From: Turnera subulata
Lineage: Eukaryota > Streptophyta > Magnoliopsida > Malpighiales > Passifloraceae
Assembly (NCBI GenBank): GCA_028386065.3
Contig: JAKUCV010003344.1
Span: forward strand, 62,001 to 126,000
DNA length: 64,000 nucleotides
Reading direction: 5' to 3'
Shown: positions 35,699 to 48,767 of the stretch, one piece after another
How positions within the stretch are numbered: the first letter of the stretch is position 1
Layout: each line of letters opens with the position of its first letter
Translations under genes and position numbers: made by a program
The notes under the pieces: generated by a model
Seen by the model: the letters and a program-made list of their open reading frames with translations, nothing else
Database searches by the model: none
What the model was told of the DNA's origin: nothing

Positions 35699-38600
35699 CT
35701 AAATTCCCCCATTGCAGTAGCCATTGCTGTGACCACCCTTGTGCTTCATTTGCAGAGAACTTAAGCCCCATATTCGGATTGTACGATCATCGCTGGCCGA
35801 AGCCAACATATGCGGATTTGTTGGATTCCAGCTCACACTGTTAACAGCACCAGCATGACCCGGCAACACTTCTATTAGCTCTTCTGACCCTCGGTGCCAT
35901 ATATACACCTGCAGATTTATAGAGATTTGGAATTTAGATGCAGTACAACAATCTGCAATCAACATATGAAAATATGACAAGAAAAGAGTAACATCCACTT
36001 CTAGGTCACCATTCACCTTCTTATTTGTGGGTCTGGATGGATCAAAATCCAATAAGTCTTAAAAAGAACTTTTAAAACTTAAAAGGCTTACAAGGGAATA
36101 AAAATCTTGAGTTCTACATTGAACATTTAGTACATATGACAAGAAAAGGAGAAAAGTCTAACAAAAATCTTATCAAAAGATGGAAAACAGAAAAAAAAAA
36201 AAGAAAAAAAAAAGAAAAGGGGGGCTTTTCATGTTTGCATCCCCATGTGGCAATGGAAACTAGGTCGTGTTTCTTGCAACAGTAGTCAACGTTCCAAATG
36301 ACTACTGAAAAGACCTATTCCAGCATACAGAAAATGCAGTGCAGAGCATAGAAAGGTTTCATTAGCAGTTAAAATTATCTTGTTGTATCAGCTGAACAGA
36401 TTACAATGGCCATGACATCCACTGCCACCTTTTCTCAGCTAAAAGAGCATTTTGACGTTGCGTATTATTTGCCTAAGTTTAGATCCTAGTAATGCAAAGT
36501 GCCCTAACAACTCTATGGATGAAATTCATGTTTTGTCGGACGAAATACTTATGAATATTTGTTACAACAGTCTTGTCGACATGAAATATCTTCTTTCAAG
36601 TTTGTGACCTTCAAATTCATGAACATACAAAAGCATTCAGCATATAAAAGTGATGTTTCAAATTATCTGATACATAATTTCTCATGCCGGAAAAAATTCC
36701 ATAACCACAGCGAGAAAAATCACCAATGCAAATACACATTTGAAAAGGAATGTAACATGAGAAAAATCCTTTAAGTAACAAAGTAAAAGACTCTTACAGA
36801 AAAGTGTTGACCTTGACAGACTAGGATCGAATCTATACTATGAGCAGTAAAGAATCACTAGGCCTACTCTAACGCCAATAAGGTAAAACTCTAGAAGTCA
36901 AGGAGAGTTACAGAATGTCCATATCGTGTTAATGGAAGAAAATTCCTATTCGGAATTGCAAGACCATGTTAGCAGGATTTCTAACTCATGCACACCCCCT
37001 GAATGAAGTTTAGGAATAAAATATAACAACCATAGGAATACATATAACAACCATCCATTTCAACATCAACCCCGATAATCAGGCTCTTCATTACTTAAAC
37101 AGGAAAACAAAAAGGTAGAAAACCCTGAACATAGATCTTATTGTGAACAGAAATTTTAACATTCACCATCTTGTTCTATATATCTTGACTTCTGGGAAGA
37201 TATAGACTGAAAAAACTGCAAGCAGTGGTTTGGGGTTAAAATTAATAAGGTTGGGTGATGTCATTTCAATAATGCGTCAGAGTGAACCCCATTTTATAAT
37301 TGCAAAAACTGTTTGTACAATTCATTAGTTCTGCAGAAGTTTAAACCTGTAGATAGATTGTACCATTACATAGAACCTTTCCTCATGACAAAACTAAACT
37401 TGCTCGAAATTTTCAGCAAAAAACAAACTTCTGAAATGAAAGATGATATCAAGTCCATACCTGTGAGTCCTCACTACCACTGGCAATAAAAGCTTGTTCA
37501 AGTCCCCCAAAACAAGACCGAATAACAAAGCGAGCACGTTTATGTCCCTTGTACTTGGCAACAAGCTTGATGTCACCATCAATTTTCCAAAGATGTATTT
37601 CCTGGTTCAGAAGGTTAACCAATAAGTATTTATTATCTCTAGATAACGAGAATGAAGTTATTGTTTGATCCTCCTCAATAACTCTTTCAACTTTTGCTTC
37701 CCTATCAAGCAACAGTATTGCTGTTTCTCTACACATGCTTATAATCTGCTTTCCGTCACTTGTTATTTCCAAATCAGAGATCCTCAGAGTTCTTTGGCCT
37801 TTCCAACACTCTACTTCTTTCCCATTCAGTTCCCACATGCAAATGCTCCTATCATTAACGCCAGAGAATATCCGTTTCCCATCTGGAGACCAACCACATG
37901 AAATCAGACCAAAACCAACTTTCTCATAGATCTGTAAGCACTCGCCAGAAGACACATCCCAGCGCCTGATACCCTCCTCCACCCCGCAAGTGAGAAGCTG
38001 ATGATCATCAGGACTCCATGCAGCTGAGGAGACGGGCTTTTGGTGACCAGATAGTCTATGCTTTAACGAAACTCTACCACTAGAATCAACCTGGACAGAA
38101 AAGGAATAACAGTTAGAATAGGCAAGTGATAACTTGGCTGGCACAAAGTGTTGGTGAAAGACATCGTGCAACACTTCAGGAGAAAAATGGTATATGCACT
38201 TCAGGTACCCAAGTCTCAATCTTAAAATGCCTGCCAAACAGGAAATTCAATTAATCAATACTGATATGCATCTGTTTCATTATATACTGAACCCAGAAAC
38301 AAATGTTAAGAATTCAAGGAAACAATACCAACCTTTGGTTGATTTATCCATGATGAAATTGGATCAGCTTGTTTAAGCAAATGAAGCTTAGATTGCAGAT
38401 TAATTAGCTATGGTATGAAAGATAGAAAAAGAAAAGTTAACTTCATCTACAAAAAAAGGATCTTCTACAGTGGACCTTCCAAAGGGATGTACTTTTCTGG
38501 AGATGAAAAGACATTGATGATTAGAATAGAGAACGAAGAGTGCTAATTTCAGTTGGCAAACCCACATTTTACAGTTTATTTCGGGGTCTAAAGGGGAAAT

Positions 38601-41600
38601 GAAAGATGATACAGCCCTATGGGTCTCAGCTCACCAATCTTGAAGAAAATGAACAGATGGAAATATCAATTCCTCTTCCCCTTCTCTCCCCTGATTTGGG
38701 TATCACATCAAAATATCCAATTCACAGAAGACCAATTTCAAAGCCAAAGAAAGATGATTTCTCTAAATGTGTGGAAGGAACAAAAAAGTTTACCTCTCTA
38801 CCACAAGACACGGGGGAGGCTACCAATTATGGGGTTTCCCATCATATTTTGATCCAACAAGTCCTAATCATTTTAACCCAACAAGTTCAGAGTGGTCACG
38901 CAATCAAAAGTTGGATAATAGAATGGAAGGTCAGCAGGTTATTGTTCATATTTGATTCCTGAAGAACAGATTAACTTGGTGAAACAAGTGCTTTAGGGGA
39001 CATCCAAATCAAGAAGATAGATTTTCTAAGAGCAGATAAACTGGAAAAAGTTGTATTTCAGGGTCAAACGGAGTAGAGAGTAAACCATAAGAAATAATTT
39101 TGGGTTTCTGCTTCTAAAGGGAGAGACCTTCTGGAGACCAAAGGCAACAAGCAGATGGCCAAAGGGTGCGGGTAGTTGCTGGTGGTCATAGGTATAGGGG
39201 GCCATTAAGGACTGGGTGGATAAGTGAGGCAACAGAATCTCAAGGCTAATTTCATCCTTGAGATTTTGTGCAATTTTGCAATGACATTGTACTTCAAGGA
39301 GTATGCTTCTAGACATATCATTGAAGAATTGGATTGGGTACAATTTAAGAAAGCAAGGTGGCTGCAGCAACCTACTAAGGATCAAAAAGTGAAAGCAGCA
39401 AATGGATAAGAAGAAAGATTCAGGACAGAGCAGCATTCAATTGCAGTCTTGCCGGAATGCTGCAGAGGGAGATCTTGTAGAATTATTTGGCGAATTTTAC
39501 TCTTTATGATAAATTCATGGCGAAAAAAGTGATGGGATGGAAGGAGAAGATGGACTAGAGGTTGTGATAGACTGTATGTTATTTGGTTAATGAGGAACTC
39601 AAGTCATGGATCAGAGACATAAGGCAGTTGTGTCAAGGTGATCCACCATCGAGTTGACACTATTCCATGGCATAATCTTATTTCTAGAGGAAAATGAGGG
39701 CTGCTCTCCTTGTATGTTCACTTCAGCCGATACTTTTCAGAGGATACCAGCAAACAGGATTAGTATGCATAAGAATGAGTTTTCAAAGTCGGAGGCAGAG
39801 TCATGAATATTTGCATTGTCAAGTTTCATAAGCATATTAAGTAATTTCTTCACAGAAATAGGGGAGATTCTAATTCCGGGTTCACTAAAGTTGATGGTGG
39901 AGACTCAGTTTGTGGGTTTCCGCACAGAATTATGCAAAGTAATTATGGAAATGGACTTTATAGGTTAATATGAATTCAAAGATAATCTGGAAATAGATTA
40001 ACAATAAGAACTTTAATATAACACACAATAGCGTTCAGATGTCATTGTGAAAATAACCAAGGCAGGTGCTACTCTTGCTCCGAGAGTTGCACCTCACAAG
40101 CTTGGTTTTAGGTATTGTCCACCTAAACGCCCCCAAGAACAATGACTCCATCACAGCAGAAGGCGGAAAAACATCAGGAGAGATACACAAGATGTACAAA
40201 AGCTCAATCGAAAAAGAAACTAATAAGGCAATCAGTTAGACTGTCATGTAACATTCCAGGGGCTACTAAAGAAAATTGATAGGTCTTCTGTATCAGGATG
40301 TAACTGACTGCTGAAAGAAAGAATGAGCCATTTTCCAACTAGTTTGATAAAAGAGTAATAAAGTTTTATCTTCAAAACAGAAAAGTAAGAGTTACCTCCC
40401 ATATAATTGCTGATCGATCATTCGATGATGAAGCTAAATATTTTCCATTGTGTGAAAATTGTAAGAACCAGACTTCATCCGAGTGTGCTTCCAATATCTG
40501 TTACAACAAGAAGCAATTCAAAAATGGAAGAGCCAACAGTAGGCAGAAATTAAAATGAGAAACTGCAGTTTTCGGGATATAAAAATAAACTGAAAGCAAA
40601 AGCTGAATACAAGAAAAAGGAAATCAAGAAAGAAATGAATGACATGAAGTAACTAGGAAACTAAACTGATACTACAAGGAATACAGTAGTATTTACAGTA
40701 GCAGTCAGAAACAACTGATCCTACTCTGCAAGCAAGTAAATAGGCTAGTGCAAGGTGCCATTTAAAGTTAAACACGAAGAACACCACTAGGAAAAAGAAA
40801 TTAATTGGAAAACAAATCGATTCAAATTCCACAACAATTGTTTTTGCAAAAGCTGAGCCATCCAAAGAAAAAACTGGACAAGGAATCAAACGATTCCAAA
40901 GACAAGAGTCCAGAATTAAATATCTTTTAGGTAGAATTTCCAGCAAAACAAATGCATTTCAACAACATACTTCTGAGGCTGGCTAGTACATATGGCTTCA
41001 CTAACCTAGATACCGCACTAGAAATCCATTTCCAGGCAAATTTACATCAATATTTACAGAAATCTCATTGCACACAGCGTGAAATAATGGCTGAATAGAC
41101 AATTTTTACTCTTCACAATGATGAATATCAGGATTTTGGCAGCACTTGAAAGACTAGCACAAAGATGGCCATAAGCATGGAACAATTAGAAGGAAAGCAT
41201 CTTCAGGGTAGGCAGCATATTGATTGCACAATGGGCATTTGTTCAGAAAAGTAAACCAATTTCTCATAACAAGGAGAACAGTGACTTTTGCATGGTATGC
41301 ACATTACATGATGATGGAACGGCAAGCTAACATAAGTTGCAGCAAAGAGCCGGTGCAGCCAGAATGAACACAGATATAACTAAAACCGCAGGCATTTCCA
41401 ATTAGACAGAATGAGCCGGTGCATTTACTTAAACAATTGGAAAAAGAAAAGGGAAACGAAAATTCTGCTGCTGGTGCAGAAGGCATAATTTTGCAACTAG
41501 ACTTCTGTTTCACCCCCACTCCACATCAATTTGCAACTAAGCTCGTCCTCAGACCCTCTCCAATGGCCAAAACAACAAATAAATAAATAAGAATAACGCA

Positions 41601-43887
41601 ACAAGCTAATGATGATTGATAAATATACAAATCAATTGAAGATATACTCCCAGTTAGCATTATAGCTTTCCAGGCACAAGACCTGGTGGGACTGAATAGA
41701 AATTTCAAAAGTTGACGCCAGACTCTCTCTTCTTAAACTTTCAAATCTCTGTTGTTTTCTTGTCATCTTCGCTTTCCACTCTATGTAAAAATTCTTGAAT
41801 AGCTATGATGAATCATAATCAAAATTAAGGCCCTACCAAACATAAGGACCAATTTATCAGTTATGCCTATATTCTTTGCTCTTTGAACAAGTAAAATATT
41901 TAGTAACCAGCACTTGTTTCCAATGTGTCAGTACAAATAATATATTTACAGATGGAGTCGTGCACTAACTTCATCATGGAATGTCCCATAAACTTTTTCC
42001 AGGTTCTCAAAATGGAAACTCTTTCCAGCCTTCCCTTCTTTCCTTTTTTTCCTTTTTTCTCTTTTCATATTAGCCCAGCCATCCTCATTTCTATCTAGTT
42101 TTTTTATATCTTTTGTTATTGCTGAACTTATCGATTCAGATCTTGTATCTCCTAGGAAGAATTCCTTTTTAAGGAGAGAGTTAAACTGCAATTTCACTCA
42201 TTATTACTGAGTCTGATGTTTCAAGATATTCGATCCGTTTCACTGAAGTTGCATCCAGCTTTTAATAGGAAAGTTGGCATTCAGTAGTCTTTAAAGATTT
42301 TTCATTCTGACTCAGAATCTCTTTCCTACTCTTCTTCTGCCTCTATTTCTCCCTCCTCTCAACTACAAATGATCATCCTACTACAGTATGTTGAGCTAAG
42401 AGAAACAAGGGTAACACCAACCACTAGTTAAACTTCTTTATTCTAGCCCGACAACTTGTGCCTTTTGGCAATAAATTAACAATACTTCCTAAGATTCCCA
42501 CCAATTTAAATTCCAAGATAATTTCAAATAGTGTTTACAGCAAGAAAATTTCTGCAATGTTATTCGACAAAGCTAGCCATTAAGCAACTCACTGATTAAA
42601 TACTGCTCAAAATTTCAAAATCTGGACCCTTCTCAACAGTATCCTAGGATGTTGCATCCCTATTCCATGACTCAAATTGTGGACTCATACGCTAAATGCA
42701 CCAGGGTCCAATGTTACTTTGATAACTCTTTGCACCAAAATCTCGTTTATCATGCACCGTAAACAAAATTGGTAATTGGAAGTAGAACCTCTCAAAATCT
42801 AGAAGCTTCATTAGCATTGCTAAGCTAAGATCTCTGGTTCACAAAGGAATAGTAGTCCTTACAACTCAGAGATATCTACACAGAAAACACAACAGATAAC
42901 TAAACTCACACTAAGTAGATCACACCCCATACAAATAGAAAGTTGGTGACAACTGAAACATCGCATTTAACTAAGAAACCATCAGTGCCAACAAGAATTG
43001 ACTAACGAAGAAGATCCAAGCTTAAAAAGTAAAAAGAAAACATGAAGCTTTACATAAAATTGACGATTTCAATCAGTAAAAGATGTTCATACCTGTAACG
43101 TTTGAGAAGGAATCTGATCTCTTCCGCACTGATGATCTGAATATAATGAGATGTCTCCGTCTAAGGAGTTGTGAAAAATGCAAGCATCCCGTTGCAAAAC
43201 AAGAGCTTGTTCAACTAGATGTTCCAACCTCTTTTCGGGTATTACAACAGTTGGTGGAAGCAGCTTTTGCAATTCCTCAAGCAGTTTAGGCCGAGACTTG
43301 GATCTCACATTAGTTGGCTTTGAAAACCCATCTGAACAGGAATATGAAGGAGACACCACACAAGATGAAAGTTCACGGAGTCTACCATTATCAATACAAA
43401 GAGGAGCAATCTCAGTCCTCAACGTTTTCAAGGCATTCATGATTTCATCATCATCCAGGAGCTCAAAAAACTTCTGCTCCAATATCAGAAAAGATGCTGA
43501 CTTAATAATGCTTTCATCTTTTACACCAATATCGCGCAATGTAGCTAAACTTTCATCCCAGCGGCCGTCTAGTATTTGTTGTGTAAACAAATTGACCACG
43601 GACGAGTGCAAAGATATACCCGACTCTTCCTCTAAAAGAGCACTGCTTTCCTTATATCCAAGAGAATACAATGCTCTGGCTATTATTCTGACAAATTCAA
43701 CTCTTTTAATTACTCCTTTTGGACCAACAACGTCGTTGTCCCCTTCAGACTGTAGGGGGCGAGCCATCAAGTCTATTGAAGACCCAACTGGGTCTGTTAA
43801 AGATGAACCGTTTGAAAGACCTCTCAACCCTCCAGAGGCTAATTTCATGCGTTTTGAGGCTGGTTCATCATCCTCTACACCTCCCAT
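35699..43887 (-). CDS. WDR26: WDR26-type LisH-CTLH-WD40 protein (CTLH/GID E3 ligase subunit homologue)
   Basis: Scaffold or substrate-adaptor homologue of the CTLH/GID ubiquitin ligase; the closest Arabidopsis relative I recall is At5g08560. Minus-strand coding exons: 43887-43093, 40497-40396, 38090-37461, 35908-35699, all phase 0 with GT-AG introns, giving 578 residues and TAG. Domains: basic KRMKL near residue 12, LisH about 61-92, CTLH/CRA about 97-160, then seven WD40-like repeats from about 265 to 560 (for example [11 protein letters not shown]...[36 protein letters not shown]...DRTIRIWG). The long introns (1.6-2.6 kb) hold no other recognised gene. The 5' UTR is probably spliced: an acceptor TGCAG lies at about 44034-44038, with a candidate donor at 45240. 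The 3' end lies about 1.3 kb upstream of the reductase start codon, same strand. Confidence 0.93.
38600..39440. other. Unassigned sequence inside WDR26 intron 2 with several open frames
   Basis: The plus strand has three overlapping open frames at 38606-38962 and one at 39224-39409, denser than in the other introns. They contain no recognisable domain and no element termini are visible. It may be an old mobile-element fragment; I make no functional claim. Confidence 0.25.
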
Positions 43888-44317
43888 GAAATGTGGAACT
43901 CAGCCCATATATTATAGCAACTGTAGACAGACAGCAGATGGATACAATTTGATAAAGCCTCAAACTGGTTCACAAGAGATATCTTTCTGTTCTTCTCTTT
44001 CCTTTTTCTTTTGGAACTTCAAGAATATTTCCTGCAGTACAAGAAAAAAAGAGATTCAAATGCTTATGTTAAGGAGAGATGAGAAAGAATCGTGATGGAA
44101 AAGAAAAGAATTTCTAAACCACAAAACACAACCTATAGCAACTTGAGCTAATAGTGGTCCTGCCCTGGTCAATTATCTACACCTTCTCTCAACTGTGCCT
44201 TTTGTGAATTCAACCTTGTTGTGTATCTACCAGCACAAACCATTGACATCACTTATAGAAATATTTAATTTAACACAGCATAGACTACCAAGTTTCTGAA
44301 ACAATAATCACATCATA

Positions 44318-44352
44318 GCGGGTATAGTTTAGTGGTGAAAGTGTGATTCGTT
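44318..44352 (+). other. Plastid trnG-UCC exon 1 fragment (nuclear plastid DNA insertion)
   Basis: The 23 nt at 44318-44340 begin GCGGGTATAGTTTAGTGGT and match, with one A-to-G change, my memory of exon 1 of the chloroplast split tRNA-Gly gene. They are followed directly by GTGTGATTCGTT, the start of its group II intron. Homology then stops, the second exon is absent, and no functional tRNA can form. It lies in the probable 5' UTR intron of the WDR26 gene, on the opposite strand. Confidence 0.55.
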
Positions 44353-45283
44353 TCACAGAAGAACAATGGAATATTCAGCGCCGACGCATGATGGAACATT
44401 TACTAAGTGGATAAAACTCGGGGCTTGGCTAAGATAAATAGAACTGGAAGCGGATAACAGAATGACCTCAGTGCATTGCTAGCTTATAGCGACCGCAATA
44501 CAATATGATCATCGGCTACAGCATCCATTTTCCTTCCATCAAGTTGAATTCCTAATGCTACTAACCATAATCGAATGGTGGAAATCGGACTGGGTTAAAA
44601 GTTCTCTGAATGGAAAGAAAAAAGAGAATGGAACGGAAGAATTAAGTCATTTTGACAGCTCAGGAACTACAAAAGCAGCTGCTTCTTAGTTGCACAACAA
44701 AACAAAGCAAAGGGAAGGATCCGCATAGTCTACAATGAGCTAGCCATCACACACAACTGTTTGTACCAAAAAAAAAACCATATAACTGAGCAACCACATT
44801 AAACTACAAAACCCAAGCACCGGAAAAGCAGAATGTCAACTTGTAAGGTAGGCATATTAATCAATCCAGATCAGTAAACATCAATAATAGTAAGCACCAA
44901 AATCCCTCCCTTAAAGCGTAGAATATAAGAGACCCAAATGAGAACCTTGCATGCCCGAAACAGGAAGGAAAGGGGTAAGCGAATCGCAAGAAAACCCAAA
45001 GAATCGAACAACAACAATCAACACTTGAAAGAGCCCAAATCTGAGAGACCCATCAACTGAATCCGATTCAAGATCTCATTATCTAACAAATTATGATAAT
45101 CAGGAACAGATAATAAAGAAGAGAAAAGCCGGGAGCAGCCAATTAGGTGTTAATGATGATAATCTCTGTCGGTTACATTAATCGAACAAACTTTTTTAAC
45201 AGTGGGTATTTTCACAAACAAGTGAAGCACAAGATTATTACCCTCACAGAGATTATTAAAATTATTCAGATGATGAACAGAGC

Positions 45284-45306
45284 GAGAGAGAGAGAGAGAG
45301 AGAGAG
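45284..45306. repeat. (GA)n microsatellite in the WDR26 5' leader
   Basis: About eleven GA units, reading CT on the sense strand of the WDR26 gene. CT-rich tracts are usual near transcription starts in plants, so this probably marks the first 5' UTR exon or core promoter. Confidence 0.85.
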
Positions 45307-46029
45307 GAATCCGCAACTGCAACAATCAGGTGTGTCTGTGTATGGTGGTGCCCTGTAAGATAAACAAGCGAAGGGTGCCTTTCAATATTATTCAAAGTCG
45401 CACACACAAACACCCACAGTTAGTTCTCTATTTGCGTGGAGAAAACAAAACCGAGTGAGCGAGGCAGAGAGAGGAGAGAAAGAGAAGAAGGGTCCAGGAC
45501 CAGCACAAATTTTGGACTTCCTAATTGGTAGTAAGTAAGTAGTTGCAGGCCCAATTACTTGTTTGGGAATCGCTAGCTACGTTAAATTACCTTGCCTAAT
45601 GAAGTTAGTTAACAGGAGAAAATGCCAACTCCATTTCAACAACACACCCATTTGTCTTGATAATTGAATATTTTGTTTCATTTAAGATTTTAGTTACATT
45701 ATATTATTCCATATGGATATGATATTCTTTACGGTGGCTTTTTCCCCAAGAGGGAATCATCCATAATTCGTTTATGAAGAAATTATCTCAAAATTTGTCA
45801 TAACTTCATAAGGAAATCTAGATTCTGGTGGGAAGAGAACTATTATTTAAGTGCTCCGTATGTGCTCCCTTATTTGCTAATCTACATACATATTGAAATT
45901 CATAGTTGACACAAAAAACTTGATATTGACACTAAATCCTACTGGAGCGTACCGACAGTATTGTTAAGAAGGGCAGATTTGGGAAACTATTGTACCAAAC
46001 CTAAACAATTAGTTACCCAAATTACTCGC

Positions 46030-46440
46030 TTAAATCCTTTGTTTTGAGCCAATTGCATGGCGTGTCGCCATTGCTTCTGCTTTTGTCGGGTCGGATGTAC
46101 CTTCTATTGATTTTGTTGCGTAGAAAATCAATACCTCCAACTCATTCTGTGCTACTACTCCCAAAGATACTCTGTCAGGCCTACATACATCATCTGTGTT
46201 GATTGTGATCCAGTTTGTGTGAGCGTCGCGCCGAATCGGGGGATTAGACAATGGACGAGCGCGCTTCGGATGGATCATAAAGTCATGTCGTGAATATTGC
46301 CACGCAACCTTAGCTAAATTGCGATGTCCTGCAAATTGTGAATATTCTTCCCAAATACATTTGAACTTGCTTAATCCGAGTGGAGAGAACCGATTCGATG
46401 ACTCTCGGGATAGACAAATTAACTGCTTCCCAAAGAATCT
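46030..46440 (-). pseudogene. RNase H-like (RVT_3) domain fragment
   Basis: The minus-strand frame from about 46440 to the stop at 46030 includes WITINTDD followed by a spaced SLGVVAQNE block and DPTKAEAMATRHAI. These correspond to the first strand Asp, the Gly-rich turn and the Glu helix of plant RNase H-like domains found in LINE-related and domesticated proteins. The frame stays open upstream through 'CIWEEYSQFAGHRNLAKVAWQYSRHDF' read without a start codon. The C-terminal half of the domain is missing. I see neither poly(A) nor target duplication. Confidence 0.55.
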
Positions 46441-47260
46441 TCATTCCAAGATATATTTCCACATGCAAATGAGGAGTCATAATGGTCTCAGTTAAAATCT
46501 AGCGACCTAGACATAATATACTTGCACAGTGTTCGCAGTTGAACTAAATTCGTTTGTTTCGCTCCTTGTTTGAGAATAGGCTTGATTTGTGAACCATATT
46601 GCTTTTTTATGGGGCATGAGAGGCTCTCTCTCGCTCAACTTTCCTTTCTTTGTTCACAACATCAAGCCTTTCCCCAGGAAGAAGTTATCGCAAATCCGGA
46701 CAAACTCACAAGAATGCACAGCACCACCACCACTATTCTTGGTGTTCTTTTAATTATCCAAAGATAAGAAGTCGCCACCCACGCTTATTAAGAAAAACTT
46801 GAGAAAAACCCACAATTGACTTCGGATAAAGCATTAGTCTTGAACCAAGAGGAGGGTCCGGGAATCCGTTTATTGCTAACCACCGTTTTTATTGGAACGA
46901 CGCTGACAATATTGGATGCCAAGGTCAATGTATACATTTCACAGCCAGATATTATGCATATACCACATGTTACAACCAAACAAGTAAGTATGAAGTGCGA
47001 GTGTACAAAGTGAGCATGTTATAATGAAATGAGTGCAAAAACGTAAAACATTTGAGCTTGCGCCTCATCCACTTGAGACTGCATACGTACCCTTGACAAT
47101 GGGTTCAAAGCTCTCATAATTCATCCATTGGGAACCCTGAGTCTAACTAGACGACAATCTACGATTAGCCAAGGTTCACATCAAACGAGCTCTCAAAATC
47201 TCATGTTGCGGCACCAAGATTTAACTTACTCTAAAAAACATTCTCAAAAATTTGACACTT
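46441..47260. other. Intergenic DNA, nothing recognised
   Basis: Short frames on both strands only. No domain, RNA gene or repeat structure could be supported. Confidence 0.4.
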
Positions 47261-47269
47261 TACTAAGTG

Positions 47270-48070
47270 ACAAAACACTTCATCAAAACAAATGATTTCC
47301 CATTAACACATTTGGTGCCATGGTAGTCAGATCTGGCCCGGCCCGAATGGTTCAACCAGGGTAACCAGGACCCGGAGGCCAGGCCGGTCCAAAAGTCCTC
47401 CTGGGTTTTGTAGATTAAAGACCCATCCGGGTCTGTCTGGGTTTGCCCGATTTTTCGATTTTGGTTGAACCCGGGACAGGTTTTGTGAGTTTTCGGGTGA
47501 GTGAGTTCTTATTTTGTTTTTCTAAAAAAAATTAAATTTTTTTAAACTATACCAAGTTATAATATATTAAAATTTAAAAATACTGAACAAAAAAAGTAAG
47601 TCAAGCCCTGAACAAAATTATACCGTTTTAGGTTCATATATGGATTTTATTTTGGGATTGTTCTTAACATTTTAAGCACTTGATTGTTCTCTTTTGGATG
47701 ATTAGATCATTAATTTGAATTAGATATTTTCTTAGAAGAATTTTTTGTCTTTACACCACTATTCTTACAATATTTATGAAGAATTATATGACCCCTTTTG
47801 ACCCCCCTATTGACCCCCGGTTGGACCCCTCAACCCTTGGCCCCTAAACTAGGCCGGGTCGATTGTCGGACCGGGTTTAACTACCTTGTTTGGTGCAAAT
47901 TCTCAAAAACTTAATTGTAATCATTTTTTAAAACAAATGCATTTGCCACTAACACATTTGATGAAAATCTTCAAAAACATCATCATCATTCTTCACAAAA
48001 ATGTATTTCCCATTAACACATTTGATGCGAATCTTCAAAAACATCATCATAATCATTCTTCAAAACAAAG
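47270..48070. repeat. Tandem repeat, roughly 65-70 bp unit, interrupted by a MITE
   Basis: The core 'cattaacacatttgatg' with following 'aatcttcaaaaacatcatcat' recurs at about 47300, 47955 and 48011. The first copy is cut by the hAT MITE at 47319-47888. Units are diverged by point changes and small indels. Confidence 0.7.
47319..47888. mobile_element. Non-autonomous hAT-type MITE, 570 bp
   Basis: It is flanked by a perfect 8-bp duplication TTTGGTGC (47311-47318 and 47889-47896), the hAT target size. The ends are imperfect inverted repeats: CATGGTAGTCAGATCTGG on the left and CAAGGTAGTTAAACCCGG read from the right. Subterminal sequence is rich in 'ccgggtc'-like motifs; the centre is AT-rich. 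No transposase is encoded. Confidence 0.8.
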
Positions 48071-48767
48071 AATGAAGCATATAATGCACACAAAAAGGTG
48101 TAAGAGATTACCGGTAGTATAAAACTTTCTTTCTTTATCTTCCTGTTTTGCGAAAATTCAATATATCAAAGTATATACTTTATGAATTTTTATTTTCAAA
48201 ATTTCGTCATTCTCTCAATTTTTTCTCCTCTTATTCACTTGTATTAATTTAACTTGCAATATTCACATTGTCTATAAAGAATTTATTTTTGTTTATTTTT
48301 TATGAGACATGATTTTTTTGAATTTATACTATATTCCATTCTTTAGTATAAAACTTTCTTTCTTTATCTTTTTATGCATATATCTTATTTATTTATGAAC
48401 TTAAGGTAGTGTAATAATTTTTTTATAATTTTAGAACGTTATACTATGATGATAATAATATATTTACTATGATGATAGTAATATATTACCTTCCTTTTGG
48501 GCACTTTCTTCCTTATATAGATTTTTTTTCTATGATCTTTCTCTAAATTGTTTTCCCAAAACTCATTTGTTTATGCACCAAAATGTCCTTGTTTTTGTCT
48601 TCATTTTAAAATATACACAAATATTTTAAAATTTCATTGTTTTTGATCTATACTATTACAATTAATTTCAAATTATGTCGAATCTTTCAATTTAATTTTA
48701 TCCAAATCTTATTAAATAGGGACACAGAATTCCCTTGACAGAAATTCAAATCAACTCACTATATGTT
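48071..48767. other. AT-rich intergenic DNA
   Basis: A direct repeat 'aaaactttctttctttatct' occurs at about 48121 and 48351, and 'atgatgataataatatattt' is partly doubled near 48447-48487. No gene is seen. Confidence 0.4.

Noticed and set aside
43178..44095. Plus-strand frame of 305 codons opposite WDR26 exon 1
   Set aside because: It is the antisense shadow of the conserved LisH-CTLH coding exon and has no domain of its own.
44318..44390. Functional tRNA-Gly gene
   Set aside because: Only the first 23 nt resemble a tRNA; anticodon arm, T arm and 3' acceptor strand are absent.
47270..48070. CRISPR-like repeat array
   Set aside because: Units are diverged head-to-tail copies without regular spacers in a plant nuclear context.
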